From Streptomyces luomodiensis (lineage in GTDB: Bacteria > Actinomycetota > Actinomycetes > Streptomycetales > Streptomycetaceae), in assembly GCF_031679605.1 (NCBI RefSeq), contig NZ_CP117522.1, positions 3,534,001 through 3,598,000 of the forward strand: 64,000 nucleotides of DNA, in the 5' to 3' direction. Both the position numbers and the translations under genes were made by a program. A model generated the notes under the pieces. It ran no database searches and had not been told where the DNA came from. It saw only the letters and a program-made list of their open reading frames with translations. Shown piece by piece: positions 10,169 through 19,392 of the stretch; position 1 is the stretch's first letter; each line of letters starts with the position of its first letter.

Positions 10169-11572
10169 TCACTCGCCCGCGGGGGCCTTCTTCTTACGGA
10201 CGAAGAAGATCGCGCCGCCACCGATCACGACCAGCGCCACGGCGATGCCCGCGATCATCGGGGTGTTGCTGCTGCTACCGGTCTCGGCGAGGTCGCCACC
10301 GGCGGTGTCACCGCCGGTACCGCTGCCGCCACCGGCCGACGCGGGGCTCGGCTGCGAGGAGGGGGTGTCGCTGCTGCCGCCGCTGCTGGAGGTCTTGCAG
10401 TCGAGGACGCCGGAGAAGGTCTTCTCGAAGCCGTTCGGACCCGTGATGGTGAACTCGTAGCTCTGGTCCTCCTCCACGGGGGCCGTGACGGTCTTCGACT
10501 GACCCGCCTCGACGGTGTGCTTCTGCCCCAGGAGCTCGAAGCTGAAGGCCTCGTCGCCCTTGTTGGTGGCCGTGACGTCGACGCCGCCCTTGGCGCAGTC
10601 CTTCTCGGCGGAGACGGCCGGGACGGCGCCCTTCTTCGCCCAGTTCGCGGTGGCGGTGGCGGAGACGGTGCTCTCGCTGGACCCGGCCAGGATCTGGGTC
10701 TGGCTCTTGGAGGCGCTGGAGAACGCGCGGCCCACCGGAACCTTGGTGGCGGCCTGGGCGGTCAGCGTGGCGGAGCCGTCGGCCGCGCCCTCGGGGACGT
10801 CGAAGTACACCTCGCCGCCGTCGGCGGCGCTGGTGATGGTCTTGCCGCTGCCGTCGACGAGCTTGACGCCGCTGTCCGCGTCCTCGGTGCCCGGGGTAAG
10901 GGTGACGCTGTCGGCGTTGGTGTGGACCTTGACCGGGCCGAGCCGCTCACCGGCCTTGCCGGAGACGGCCGGCGGGTCCAGGCTGAGCGACGCCTTGGGC
11001 TCCTCGAGGTTCTGGGCGCTCTTCTCGAGGTAGTCGGCGAGCTTCTCGGCCTGCGGGTCGACCGCGTCGACCTTGGCGTTGTCGGAGAAGCGCCAGATGG
11101 CGACCTGCGTACCGGCGGCGGCGGTCTTCTCGGTGAGGGCACCGGTGCCCGCCGTCTTCGCCAGTGCGTCGAGGTCGTTCACCTGCGGGTAGGAGTTCTG
11201 GAGAATCCAGTTGATCTTGCCCGCATCGGGATTGTTCGCCAGCGAGGTCTCGGCCCAGGACTTCTCCTCGTACTTGGCCTTGCTCTGCGTCGGGTTGTGC
11301 AGATCAATGCAGTACGTCTGGATGGAACCGCCGTTGTCGACCGACATCTCGAAGAGGCCGGCGCCGATCTGCTGGTCCTTGCCGTTGTCGTGGATGACGG
11401 CCTTGTCGAAGGTCTTGAGACCGCTCAGCGTGGCCGTGGCACCGCCCTGACTCGGGGGCACGTCATCGGCGGCGGCGGTACCGGCGGTGACCATCGCACC
11501 CGCCGCGACCAGGCCGGACGCCAGAACGGCGGCCGCAAGGCGGGCAATGCCCCGCCTCCGTACAGAAATCAT
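10169..11572 (-). CDS. Thioester-domain surface protein with LAETG class E sortase signal
   Basis: The 467-residue protein has a signal peptide (RRRGIARLAAAVLASG..., cleavage near the Ala-Ala-Ala-Asp at about 33-36). An N-terminal thioester domain follows: TYCIDL with Cys88 and the TQVA motif with Gln156, the TQxA signature whose Gln forms an internal thioester with the Cys. The middle is beta-sandwich-like repeats and a Ser/Gly/Pro-rich wall-spanning stretch. It ends in LAETG (428-432), a hydrophobic helix and RKKK, i.e. a sortase class E sorting signal. Thioester domains can bind covalently to surfaces or host amines. A GGAGGGG Shine-Dalgarno precedes the ATG. No sortase gene is adjacent. 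Confidence 0.9.
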   Translation of the reverse strand: MISVRRRGIARLAAAVLASGLVAAGAMVTAGTAAADDVPPSQGGATATLSGLKTFDKAVIHDNGKDQQIGAGLFEMSVDNGGSIQTYCIDLHNPTQSKAKYEEKSWAETSLANNPDAGKINWILQNSYPQVNDLDALAKTAGTGALTEKTAAAGTQVAIWRFSDNAKVDAVDPQAEKLADYLEKSAQNLEEPKASLSLDPPAVSGKAGERLGPVKVHTNADSVTLTPGTEDADSGVKLVDGSGKTITSAADGGEVYFDVPEGAADGSATLTAQAATKVPVGRAFSSASKSQTQILAGSSESTVSATATANWAKKGAVPAVSAEKDCAKGGVDVTATNKGDEAFSFELLGQKHTVEAGQSKTVTAPVEEDQSYEFTITGPNGFEKTFSGVLDCKTSSSGGSSDTPSSQPSPASAGGGSGTGGDTAGGDLAETGSSSNTPMIAGIAVALVVIGGGAIFFVRKKKAPAGE

Positions 11573-11788
11573 GGTTTCCCCTCCGGGCGAGCGCCAGTCG
11601 GTTGGTGCGCCTCGCCAGCGAACTCAAAACACAGGAACCCCCGTTGGGCACCCAGGGATCCTAGGGAGAAAGAAACCGCGCGTTCCCCAGGAATGCCCCG
11701 ACCCAACCGATCCGAATCGAAATCGTTATCTCGTCCACAGATTTCAAATGACTTGGGATTATCGACAAATCTCTGTGACCACGGCCAC

Positions 11789-12292
11789 TCACGGGGAAGT
11801 TGCCCCAGTCGGTGTGTTTAGCAGAGGTTTGGCCTGTGAAACCCGCCGAAAAGCGGATGTACCCCGCGTGAGGTCGTGTCCGACCGCCACCGCGTCGATC
11901 TCCGCGGTGACCCAGCGCCTGGACTGATGCGCCCCGCCGCCGAGGTCCGCGCCGGGCGCGCCCGGGGCCGCGGCCCCGGCCATCCCCCCGCCGTCCCCCC
12001 GCGGCGGACGGTCCCGCTCCCGGTCCCATTCACGCTCCCGCACCCGCAACGTCCCATGGACGACGAGGGGTTCACCCAGCGATACCGACCCGGCGACATT
12101 CGCGGCGAGCGACCGCCATGTCCAGACCGTGTAGAAACTCGTGTACGCGTCCACCCACGCGTCCCGCCCCCGGTCCCAGCGGCGCACCGTCGCCGCCAGC
12201 CGGAACCGGGCCACCGCGACACCCGCGGCCGTCTCCCAGAAATCCGGCCGCGTCGCGGCATTGCCCACCACGGTCACCCAGCTCTCGTTCAC
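11789..12292 (-). CDS. ssbB: Single-stranded DNA-binding protein paralogue (SsbB-like)
   Basis: The 167-residue product has an N-terminal OB fold (about residues 1-110): WVTVVGNAATRPDF, ARFRLAATVR and WTWRSLAANVA are typical SSB strands. After it comes a Gly/Ala-rich stretch and a C terminus ending NTPTGATSP. The acidic tip of housekeeping SSB (DDxPF) is absent. Streptomyces have two SSBs; the shorter SsbB lacks this tip and acts in chromosome segregation during sporulation, so I assign it there. The GTG start is preceded by GGGGGAGG at 8 bases. Confidence 0.82.
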   Translation of the reverse strand: MNESWVTVVGNAATRPDFWETAAGVAVARFRLAATVRRWDRGRDAWVDAYTSFYTVWTWRSLAANVAGSVSLGEPLVVHGTLRVREREWDRERDRPPRGDGGGMAGAAAPGAPGADLGGGAHQSRRWVTAEIDAVAVGHDLTRGTSAFRRVSQAKPLLNTPTGATSP

Positions 12293-12439
12293 CGGCTACG
12301 CCTCCCCCATCACTCATCGCTTCGCGGCTCTGCCGTGCCGTTCGTGGACCATGCTGCCCCCGATCGCGAGGCCCCGCCGGGCCCTGTGCACGACCCCGCG
12401 ATTGTGGACAACTCGGTCATCCGTCCGGGTGACCGTCCG

Positions 12440-14344
12440 TCATGTCCCGCCCGCCGCGATGACGTACTGCGCCCGCACCTCCGCGTACCGGGCCAGCTCC
12501 GCCTCCACCGGCTCCAGCACCCGCGTCCGCCCGCATCCGGCCGCCGCCTCCCGCAGCAGGCCCTCCACCGACTGCCCGTGGCGCCGCGCGGGCCCCCGCG
12601 CGGCCGTCCGGGAGGCCCAGGCCAGCGCCGGGCCGATCACCGCGCCGCCCGTCACCGGCAACGCGGACAGCCACCACTCCGGTCCGCCGAACACCCCGGC
12701 CACGGCCCCCAGCAGCCACAGCACCCCCACCACTTGCGCCACCAGCAAGGCCATCTGGACCGCCGCCACCATCGACCACCACACGGGCCGGGGCGGCCGC
12801 CGGCTCGCCGTCGCGGCCGCCACCGCCTCGTCGACCGCCTCCGCCAGCCCTCTGCCGCCCCACCCCGCCGCCTCCCGCACGGCCTGGGCCCATGGGCCGG
12901 GCAGCCCCGCCGTCGCCTCGTCCGCGAGCGCCCGCACGGCCTCCTCCACCGCGGGCCGCGCCGTGACCGCCTCCGCCGCCACCGTCCGCGCCCGCGCGCC
13001 CGGGATCTCGGTCCGCTCCGGGGCCCCCGAGGTCCGCGAGGCCGAAGGGCCCCCCGGGTCCCCCGGGGTCCGGCCCTTCCTGTCCCGCAGCCGCCCCCAT
13101 GGCGTTCCGCAGGCCCACTCGGCGTCCCTCAGCCAGGCGCGCTCCGCCGCCTGTCCGGCCGCGGCCGCGCCGGCCGCCTCGGCCAGCCGGTCCGCGAAGG
13201 CCGTCCGCGCCCGCTCGGTGAGCCCGACCGGTCCGCCGTCCGCCACGTACTGCGGCCGCAGCCGGGTCATCGTGCCGTCCACGTCCGCCGACAGCCGGCG
13301 CTCGGCCGCCCCGCACTCGGCCGTGAGCCGCCCCAGCATCTCCCGCAGCTCCCGGACGCCCTCGCCGGTCAGCGCGGACAGGGCGAGCACGGCCGCCCCG
13401 GGCTCCCCGTGCTCGCCGAGGGCGAGCCCGTCCTCGTCCAGCAGCCGCCGCAGATCGTCCAGCACCTGGTCCGCGGCCTCGCCCGGAAGCCGGTCCACCT
13501 GGTTGAGCACCACGAAGGTCACCTCGGCGTAACCGGCGAGCGGCCGCAGATAGCGCTCGTGGAGGACCGCGTCCGCGTACTTCTCCGGGTCCACCACCCA
13601 CACCACCGCGTCGACGAGGCCCAGCAGCCGGTCCACCCGCTCCCGGTGGCCCGGGGCGGCCGAGTCGTGGTCGGGCAGGTCGAGGAGGACCAGACCGCGC
13701 AGCGCGGGGTCGTACGGATAGCCCGGGTTGCGCCGGTCCACCGCCGGGATGCCGAGCCGGTCCAGCAGGCCGTCGGCGTGATCGGTCCACGCGCAGGCGA
13801 GCGGCCTGGCGGTGGTCGGACGGCGGATGCCGGCCTCGGAGAGGGGCGCTCCGGCGAGCGCGTTGAAAAGTGTCGACTTACCGCTTCCGGTGGCCCCGGC
13901 GACGGCGACCACGGTGTGCCCGTAGGGGTGCCGTCCCCGCGCGTCCGCCTCGTCGAGCACCCGCGCGGCCCCGGCGAGCGTGCGGCCCTCCAGCCGGGAC
14001 CGGGACAGCCCCACAAGCTGGCGCAGGGCCTCCAGACGGGGTCGCAGGGTGCCCGTGGCGAAGCTTCGGACACCCGCCTCGTACACGGCGTAAGGAGGGC
14101 CGCAGAAGGGCCGCCGGCCGGTCCTCTCCGCCGTGAGGCCCGCGGGGCCGTGGGAGACGCCCGGTGCGGGCTCCGCCACCATCCCCTCGTCCACCGCGCG
14201 GGCCGGTCGGCCCACGGCCCGTCCCCCGGCCCACCGGTGCGCGCGCCGGGCGATCAGGCCGTCGTCCCAGGTGTGGCGGCCCCCTTCCGCGTCCCGGTCT
14301 GCCCCACCGCCCTCGTTGCCGTCGTTGTCCTCCGTGGCCGTCAC
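12440..14344 (-). CDS. Membrane-associated dynamin-like/YfjP-type GTPase (second of a pair)
   Basis: The 634-residue protein has a GTPase domain: P-loop GATGSGKSTLFN at about residue 150, G3 LLDLPDHDS and G4 LNQVDRLP. The C-terminal region has two hydrophobic helices (about 525-575: MVAAVQMALLVAQVVGVLWL and a following one), so it is membrane-attached. It starts 6 bases after the stop of the preceding GTPase gene, with GGAGAGG before the GTG; the two are an operon. Such paired GTPases resemble bacterial dynamin-like pairs that act on membranes; DynA/DynB of Streptomyces is the known example, but I cannot equate them. Confidence 0.8.
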   Translation of the reverse strand: MTATEDNDGNEGGGADRDAEGGRHTWDDGLIARRAHRWAGGRAVGRPARAVDEGMVAEPAPGVSHGPAGLTAERTGRRPFCGPPYAVYEAGVRSFATGTLRPRLEALRQLVGLSRSRLEGRTLAGAARVLDEADARGRHPYGHTVVAVAGATGSGKSTLFNALAGAPLSEAGIRRPTTARPLACAWTDHADGLLDRLGIPAVDRRNPGYPYDPALRGLVLLDLPDHDSAAPGHRERVDRLLGLVDAVVWVVDPEKYADAVLHERYLRPLAGYAEVTFVVLNQVDRLPGEAADQVLDDLRRLLDEDGLALGEHGEPGAAVLALSALTGEGVRELREMLGRLTAECGAAERRLSADVDGTMTRLRPQYVADGGPVGLTERARTAFADRLAEAAGAAAAGQAAERAWLRDAEWACGTPWGRLRDRKGRTPGDPGGPSASRTSGAPERTEIPGARARTVAAEAVTARPAVEEAVRALADEATAGLPGPWAQAVREAAGWGGRGLAEAVDEAVAAATASRRPPRPVWWSMVAAVQMALLVAQVVGVLWLLGAVAGVFGGPEWWLSALPVTGGAVIGPALAWASRTAARGPARRHGQSVEGLLREAAAGCGRTRVLEPVEAELARYAEVRAQYVIAAGGT

Positions 14345-14350
14345 TTCCGG

Positions 14351-16018
14351 TCACCTCTCCTTCTGCAGTACGGACAGCGCGGCGATCAGCTCGACCTGGT
14401 GGTCCGGGGACATGTCCAGGGCGTCCAGAGGGGCGAGTCTGCGGTCCCGCTCCGCCCGCATGACGCGTGCGACGCAGCCGTCGAGCAGCCGTCCGCCGCG
14501 GTCGCCCAGGCGTAGCGCCGCGTGCGCGCCCAGGGTCTCGGCGAGCTTCTCGCCCGCCTTACGGGCGCGGCGTCCGCCCAGGAGGGACGCGGCGAGCAGG
14601 GCGGCGATCTTCTCCGGGACACAGCTGCCCCCGTGTTCGGCGATCCGGAGCCGGGCCTCCTCCTCGGCCAGCTCCTCGACACAGCGCCGCCAGTGCCGGA
14701 CGGCGACGCCGATCCGCTCGGCGGCGCCGCGCGCGTCGCACGGCGCGAGCCCGGCCCGCGCGGCCGGGTCCTGCCGGCCGGCCTCCGCGAGCTGTTCGTC
14801 GGCGGTGGCGGCCGCGCCGCGCAGCAGGGTGGCCAGGGAGCCGGTGAGCGCCGTAAGGAGCTCGTCGGGGGTGCTGTCCTGCGGCAGGCCCTGCCAGTGG
14901 GTGAGCGCGCCGCCCGCGAGCGCCGCGCCCCGCTCGATCTCGCGCCGCACCCGCTCCGCCGCCTCCCCGTACGCGCCCTCGACCCGCTGGACCAGCCGCA
15001 CCGCGGCCGCGTGCTGCGCCGCCGCGGCCCCGGCCAGCGCGGGCATCCGGGAGCGGAGCGAGTCCAGCGTCCCGGCGACCGTGCGGGCGGCGGCGACGGT
15101 GCGGGCGTAGGGGTCCTGTGCGTGCTGGGTGAGCCAGGCCCGCAGCGCAGCGACGGCGGTGGCGGGCAGCAGCCCGCTGCCGCCGCCCGCGGACTCGGGG
15201 AGCTCGGGGATGGTGAAGCGCGGGACATCGCCGAGCCCGGCGGCCGTGAGGAGCGCGGCGTACTGCCGGGAGACCTCGGCGGCCACCTGGTGCGGCACCC
15301 GGTCCAGGACGGTGACGAGGGTGACGTCGTACTCCTTCGCGGTCCGCAGCAGATGCCAGGGGACGGCGTCGGCGTACCGGGTGGCCGTGGTGACGAGCAC
15401 CCAGATGTCCGCGGCGCAGATCAGTTCGGCGGCCAGATCGCGGTTCCGCGCGACCAGCGAGTCGATGTCGGGCGCGTCGAGCAGGGCGAGCCCCCGTGCC
15501 AGCCCCGGGTCGGTCTCCACCCGCAGCGCCGCCGGCCCCTCCTGCGCCCGCTCCTCCTCGTCGTACGCGCTCTCCGCCCGCTCCCCCTGCGCCGGCACCC
15601 ACACCCGGGCGAGCCGCGGCAGCACCCGCTGCCCGGCGAACCAGGGGTGATCGTCGGGATGGCACACCAGCACCGGCGTCCGCGTTGTGGGACGCAACAC
15701 ACCTGCCTCGGTGACCCGTCGGCCGACCAGCGAATTCACCAGGGTGGACTTGCCCGCGCCGGTCGATCCCCCGATGACCGCCAGCAGGGGCGCTTCGGGG
15801 GCGCGCAACCGGGGCACGAGGTAGTCGTCCAGTTGAGCGAGCAGCTCGGCACGGCTGCGGCGAGCGCGGTCGGCGCCGGGAAGGGGGAGCGGAAACCGAG
15901 CGGCGTCGACACGGTCACGCAGTGCGGTCAGCGCGTCGAGCAGCCGGGGCCGTACGTCCAAGATCGCCACACGGTGAAGAATGCCCGCTTTTGGCGCCTT
16001 TTTGAAGCGTATGCTCAC
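14351..16018 (-). CDS. Dynamin-like GTPase (first of a pair)
   Basis: The 555-residue product has the P-loop [13 protein letters not shown] (about residue 85), a G3-like LLDAPDIDS and the G4-region VTVLDRVP. These are followed by a long helical region and a basic C terminus. No strong membrane helix is visible, unlike its downstream partner. The GTG at 16018 has no clear Shine-Dalgarno; a second GTG at 15970 ([11 protein letters not shown]) is equally possible as the start. The two GTPases probably work as a heteromeric pair on the membrane (inference from family and operon). Confidence 0.78.
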   Translation of the reverse strand: MSIRFKKAPKAGILHRVAILDVRPRLLDALTALRDRVDAARFPLPLPGADRARRSRAELLAQLDDYLVPRLRAPEAPLLAVIGGSTGAGKSTLVNSLVGRRVTEAGVLRPTTRTPVLVCHPDDHPWFAGQRVLPRLARVWVPAQGERAESAYDEEERAQEGPAALRVETDPGLARGLALLDAPDIDSLVARNRDLAAELICAADIWVLVTTATRYADAVPWHLLRTAKEYDVTLVTVLDRVPHQVAAEVSRQYAALLTAAGLGDVPRFTIPELPESAGGGSGLLPATAVAALRAWLTQHAQDPYARTVAAARTVAGTLDSLRSRMPALAGAAAAQHAAAVRLVQRVEGAYGEAAERVRREIERGAALAGGALTHWQGLPQDSTPDELLTALTGSLATLLRGAAATADEQLAEAGRQDPAARAGLAPCDARGAAERIGVAVRHWRRCVEELAEEEARLRIAEHGGSCVPEKIAALLAASLLGGRRARKAGEKLAETLGAHAALRLGDRGGRLLDGCVARVMRAERDRRLAPLDALDMSPDHQVELIAALSVLQKER

Positions 16019-16341
16019 TCGCGCGCGTCAAAGAGACCTACCCGGATCAACCTAAAAGGGGCACGGGGTGAGCGTGACCACAGAGGCTCGGGCATAACGA
16101 GTGCACAACACCCGTTCTCTGATGCGTGAAAATCGATGCAAGTTCCGCACCTCCCTGCGATTATCGGATCGCTTCACCGAACCTCCACAACGTGCCACGC
16201 AGGTGAAGCACCCGGGGCGAGGCGCAGGGAGCCCTATCCTTGTCCCCGGCAAGGTCACGGTCCGTCGAGTCCGGCCACCCGCACCACGGCCGCCCCGCCG
16301 GTCCCGTGGACACCGGGGGCTCACCAGCTCCACGACCACCG
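16019..16341. other. Intergenic region between the GTPase operon and tRNA-Arg
   Basis: These 323 bases hold no convincing gene. They must contain the GTPase-operon promoter (minus) and the tRNA promoter (plus), but I could not assign either with confidence. Confidence 0.5.
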
Positions 16342-16414
16342 GCCCCCGTAGCTCAGTGGATAGAGCAGGCGCCTTCTAAGCGCTTGGCCGCAGGTTCGAG
16401 TCCTGCCGGGGGCG
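16342..16414 (+). tRNA. tRNA-Arg (anticodon TCT)
   Basis: The 73-base gene folds as a cloverleaf. The acceptor GCCCCCG/CGGGGGC has a G discriminator. The anticodon stem GGCGC/GCGCT carries the loop CTTCTAA with anticodon TCT at its centre, and the T arm is GCAGG-TTCGAGT-CCTGC. CCA is not encoded. It reads AGA, a rare codon in Streptomyces. A perfect terminator follows 5 bases later. Confidence 0.95.
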
Positions 16415-16418
16415 CAGC

Positions 16419-16457
16419 GGACCCTCTCCTCTACGCACGTAGCGGAGAGGGTCCTTT
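16419..16457 (+). terminator. Intrinsic terminator of tRNA-Arg
   Basis: GGACCCTCTCC (16419-16429) pairs perfectly with GGAGAGGGTCC (16444-16454). An inner CTAC/GTAG stem extends it, and TTT follows. Confidence 0.9.
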
Positions 16458-16539
16458 GTCCGTTCGGCCGTCGTGGCCGGTGACGCGGGACCGGGATCGG
16501 ACCGGAAGGGAACCGGAACGGCCCGCAGGGAACCGGGAC

Positions 16540-16577
16540 GGGGCAGGGCCGGGAGCCATCGCTCCCGGCCCTGCCCC
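16540..16577 (-). terminator. 17-bp perfect hairpin after ctaD
   Basis: GGGGCAGGGCCGGGAGC (16540-16556) and its exact complement (16561-16577) flank a CATC loop. It lies 36 bases beyond the ctaD stop on the minus strand. There is no T-run, but the stem is extremely stable. Confidence 0.75.
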
Positions 16578-16612
16578 GGAATCCGTACGGCGCGGGGGTC
16601 GGTCCGCGGGAG

Positions 16613-18406
16613 TCAGTCCCCGCGGCCCCGGGTGTCCCCGCCCTCTTCGGTGCCCCCGCCCCCTTCCGGGCCCGGCTCGCCGCCGGTGCGCTGCTCCTTG
16701 GTGCCGAGGTCCAGCGGGGCGCCCATGCCCCCGGAGAGGGGCGGCTCGTGGTGGGTGGGCACCTCGTGCACGACCACCTCGGGGTGGTGGAGGTCGAAGG
16801 CGGGGGACTCCGAGCGGATTTGCGGCAGGGTGAGGAAGTTGTGCCGGGGCGGAGGGCATGAGGTGGCCCATTCCAGGGAGCGGCCCCACCCCCAGGGGTC
16901 GTCGGTCGCGACGCGCTTTCCGTACTTCCCGGTCCGCCACACGTTGTAGACGAACGGCAGGGTGGACAGGCCCAGGAGGAAGGAGCCGATGGTGGAGACC
17001 GTGTTCAGCGTGGTGAAGCCATCGGCGGCCAGATAGTCGACATAGCGGCGCGGCATGCCGTTGGCACCCAGCCAATGGTGCACCAGAAAGGTCGTGTGGA
17101 AGCCGATGAACAGGGTCCAGAAATGGATCTTGCCGAGGCGTTCGTCGAGCATCGTTCCGGTGAACTTGGGCCACCAGAAATAGAATCCGGCGAACATCGC
17201 GAAGACCACCGTACCGAAGACCACGTAGTGGAAGTGGGCGACGACGAAATAGCTGTCATGGACCTCGAAATCCAGCGGAGGCGAGGCGAGGATCACCCCG
17301 GTCAGGCCGCCGAACAGGAAGGTGACCAGGAATCCGATGGCCCACAGCATGGGTGTCTCGAAGGAGAGGGAGCCGCGCCACATGGTTCCGGTCCAGTTGA
17401 AGAACTTCACCCCGGTCGGCACCGCGATGAGGAACGTCATGAAGGAGAAGAACGGCAGGAGCACCGCACCCGTGGCGAACATGTGATGGGCCCACACCGT
17501 CGCGGAGAGTCCGGTGATGGCGATGGTGGCGCCCACCAGTCCCATATAACCGAAGATCACCTTGCGGGAGAACACCGGAATGATTTCGGTGATGATGCCG
17601 AAGAACGGCAGGGCGATGATGTAGACCTCGGGGTGACCGAAGAACCAGAAGAGGTGCTGCCACAGCACCGGCCCGCCGTTCGCTCCTTCGAAGACGACCG
17701 CGCCGAATTTACGGTCCGCCTCCAGCACCAGCAGGGCGGCCGCCAGAACGGGGAAGGCGATCAGTACCAGGATCGAGGTGAAGAGGATGTTCCAGGTGAA
17801 GATGGGGAGGCGGAACATCGTCATTCCCGGGGCACGCATGCACACGATGGTCGTGATGAAGTTGACGGCGCCCAGGATCGTGCCGAAACCGGAGAGGGCA
17901 AGGCCCATGACCCACAGGTCGCTGCCGGTGCCCGGGGCGCGCAGCTTGCTGCTGAGCGGCGTATAGGCGGTCCAGCCGTAGTCGGCCGCGCCTTGAGGGG
18001 TGAGCAGACTGCCGATCACGATCAGCCCGCCGAAGAGGAAAAGCCAGTACGAGAGCATGTTCAGCCGGGGGAAGGCGACGTCCGGGGCGCCGATCTGTAG
18101 CGGCATGATCTCGTTGGCGAATCCGGCGAAGACCGGCGTGGCGAAGAACAGCAGCATCAGCGTGCCGTGCAGGGTGAAAGCCTGGTTGTACTGCTCCGGA
18201 CTGATCAACTGGAGTCCCGGCCGGGCCAGTTCGGCGCGCATGACCATGGCCAGCAGGCCGGCGATCAGAAAGAAACCGAACGCGGTCACCAAGTACAGGT
18301 GTCCGATTTTCTTATGGTCCGTCGTGGTGAGCCAGTCGACCACGATTCTGCCGAGTTTGGTGGGTTCCGCGGGAGCTTCAAAGTCGGGCTTGGTTGTCGT
18401 CGCCAT
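16613..18406 (-). CDS. ctaD: Cytochrome c oxidase (aa3 type) subunit I
   Basis: The 597-residue protein has the 12-helix heme-copper oxidase subunit I pattern. Key motifs are seen: FTLHGTLM (heme a ligand), [13 protein letters not shown] (CuB His and cross-linked Tyr), WAHHMFATG (two CuB His) and [11 protein letters not shown] (heme a3/a ligands). It catalyses O2 reduction to water with proton pumping in the plasma membrane. The C-terminal 70 residues are a Gly/Glu-rich tail. The ATG at 18406 is chosen over the in-frame codon at 18463 because the family begins there and GAGGAG lies upstream. No subunit II/III or bc1 genes adjoin, so this is probably a stand-alone second copy. Confidence 0.94.
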   Translation of the reverse strand: MATTTKPDFEAPAEPTKLGRIVVDWLTTTDHKKIGHLYLVTAFGFFLIAGLLAMVMRAELARPGLQLISPEQYNQAFTLHGTLMLLFFATPVFAGFANEIMPLQIGAPDVAFPRLNMLSYWLFLFGGLIVIGSLLTPQGAADYGWTAYTPLSSKLRAPGTGSDLWVMGLALSGFGTILGAVNFITTIVCMRAPGMTMFRLPIFTWNILFTSILVLIAFPVLAAALLVLEADRKFGAVVFEGANGGPVLWQHLFWFFGHPEVYIIALPFFGIITEIIPVFSRKVIFGYMGLVGATIAITGLSATVWAHHMFATGAVLLPFFSFMTFLIAVPTGVKFFNWTGTMWRGSLSFETPMLWAIGFLVTFLFGGLTGVILASPPLDFEVHDSYFVVAHFHYVVFGTVVFAMFAGFYFWWPKFTGTMLDERLGKIHFWTLFIGFHTTFLVHHWLGANGMPRRYVDYLAADGFTTLNTVSTIGSFLLGLSTLPFVYNVWRTGKYGKRVATDDPWGWGRSLEWATSCPPPRHNFLTLPQIRSESPAFDLHHPEVVVHEVPTHHEPPLSGGMGAPLDLGTKEQRTGGEPGPEGGGGTEEGGDTRGRGD

Positions 18407-18613
18407 GTCCGTGTCCGCTCCTCGGCAGTATGAATGTGTGGGCGGCCGGCGGCACCGGCCCACGAATCCGTTGTATCGATTCGCCCACCATTACCGGAAG
18501 CGGGACGGCGATTCGGACCCGACTCGCCGAAAAGGTCCCGGGCCCCACCGGGCATTGCGCGGAACACGGCAGGAGTTTCGCCTTGGCGAGCCGCTCGGGG
18601 CGCCGGAGGGCCC

Positions 18614-18811
18614 TCACCGTACGCCCTCCTCGCGGGACCGCCGGGTCAGCAGGCCGACGATCCTGCCGCCGAGTGACGGATGGGCCGTCGGCGGGGCGTC
18701 GGTCACCGGGGCCGGCCGCGACGGTCTGCGCCGCCACCGGCGGATCCCCGCGCTGACGACGACCGCCGCGGCGCCGAGCAGTGCCGATCTCGCCCGTCGC
18801 ACACGTGACAT
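18614..18811 (-). CDS. Small basic hypothetical protein
   Basis: The 65-residue ORF starts MSRVRRARSALLGAAAVVVS. It has one short hydrophobic segment (about 9-20), then an Arg-rich stretch and a C terminus RRSREEGVR. GGGAGA sits about 6 bases before the ATG. I do not recognise a family; it could be a small membrane-associated protein. The reading relies on the Shine-Dalgarno and GC-rich coding bias only. Confidence 0.45.
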   Translation of the reverse strand: MSRVRRARSALLGAAAVVVSAGIRRWRRRPSRPAPVTDAPPTAHPSLGGRIVGLLTRRSREEGVR

Positions 18812-18874
18812 CGGTCTTCTCCCATCCTCCGGGTGCGGATGAGCGGCCGCCTCGCATTCGCGAATCAGGCGTGT

Positions 18875-18908
18875 GCCGGTGCGGAAGTTCTCCGCTCTCC
18901 GCACCGGC
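18875..18908 (-). terminator. Hairpin after the DUF2795 gene
   Basis: GCCGGTGCGGA (18875-18885) pairs perfectly with TCCGCACCGGC (18898-18908) across a 12-base loop. It is 19 bases beyond the stop of the gene ending at 18927. Confidence 0.65.
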
Positions 18909-18926
18909 CTCCGCCCCGCCGAGCTG

Positions 18927-19121
18927 CTATTCGCCCTTGAAGACGGCTTTCTGGACTTCGTCGGGGCCTTCGAAGCTGCCCTTCTTGACGTGCGACAGCT
19001 CATCGACCAATTCGCGGTCGGCCCCGTTCTCCTTGGCGCGTTCCACCAGGGACTGGCGGTCGGCCGGATAGCTGGCGCCCTTGAGCGCCTTCTGGAGATC
19101 GGTGGGGTTGGGTTTCGTCAT
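18927..19121 (-). CDS. DUF2795 family small protein
   Basis: The 64-residue product begins MTKPNPTDLQKALKGASYPA and continues LVERAKENGADRELVDEL, matching the helical DUF2795 family common in actinomycetes. GGAGGA lies 7 bases before the ATG at 19121, so I prefer this start to the in-frame ATG 18 bases upstream. Members are often encoded near stress genes; the function is unknown. Confidence 0.85.
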   Translation of the reverse strand: MTKPNPTDLQKALKGASYPADRQSLVERAKENGADRELVDELSHVKKGSFEGPDEVQKAVFKGE

Positions 19122-19300
19122 GACGAATCCTCCGTTCACCTGCCTGTCGCGGGCCTCGGGGCCCAGCCCCGGTTACCCATGTCCGGAGGGCCCAATCAGA
19201 GGGGGCCTGGAGGAGTCAGCCGGTTCGGGGGATGGGGGGCACGAGGATGAGGGTCAGGGCTGAGACGGTGGAGCCGCGGTCTTCCCACGGCCTTCCCAGT

Positions 19301-19392
19301 GATCACCGAACGGACGGTCCGGCGATCACCGAGCTGACAGTCCTGTGCTCACCGGACCAACGGTCCGGCGATCATCGAGCGGACGGTCAGGA
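19301..19392. repeat. Four imperfect 23-bp tandem repeats
   Basis: Copies start at 19301, 19324, 19347 and 19370, each exactly 23 bases apart. The core is GATCACCGAGCGGACGGTCC with 2-6 differences per copy. The last copy overlaps the stop of the antiporter gene (minus strand). Confidence 0.8.

Noticed and set aside
16342..16460. Integrative element at the tRNA-Arg 3' end
   Set aside because: No integrase gene or second copy of the tRNA 3' end is nearby.
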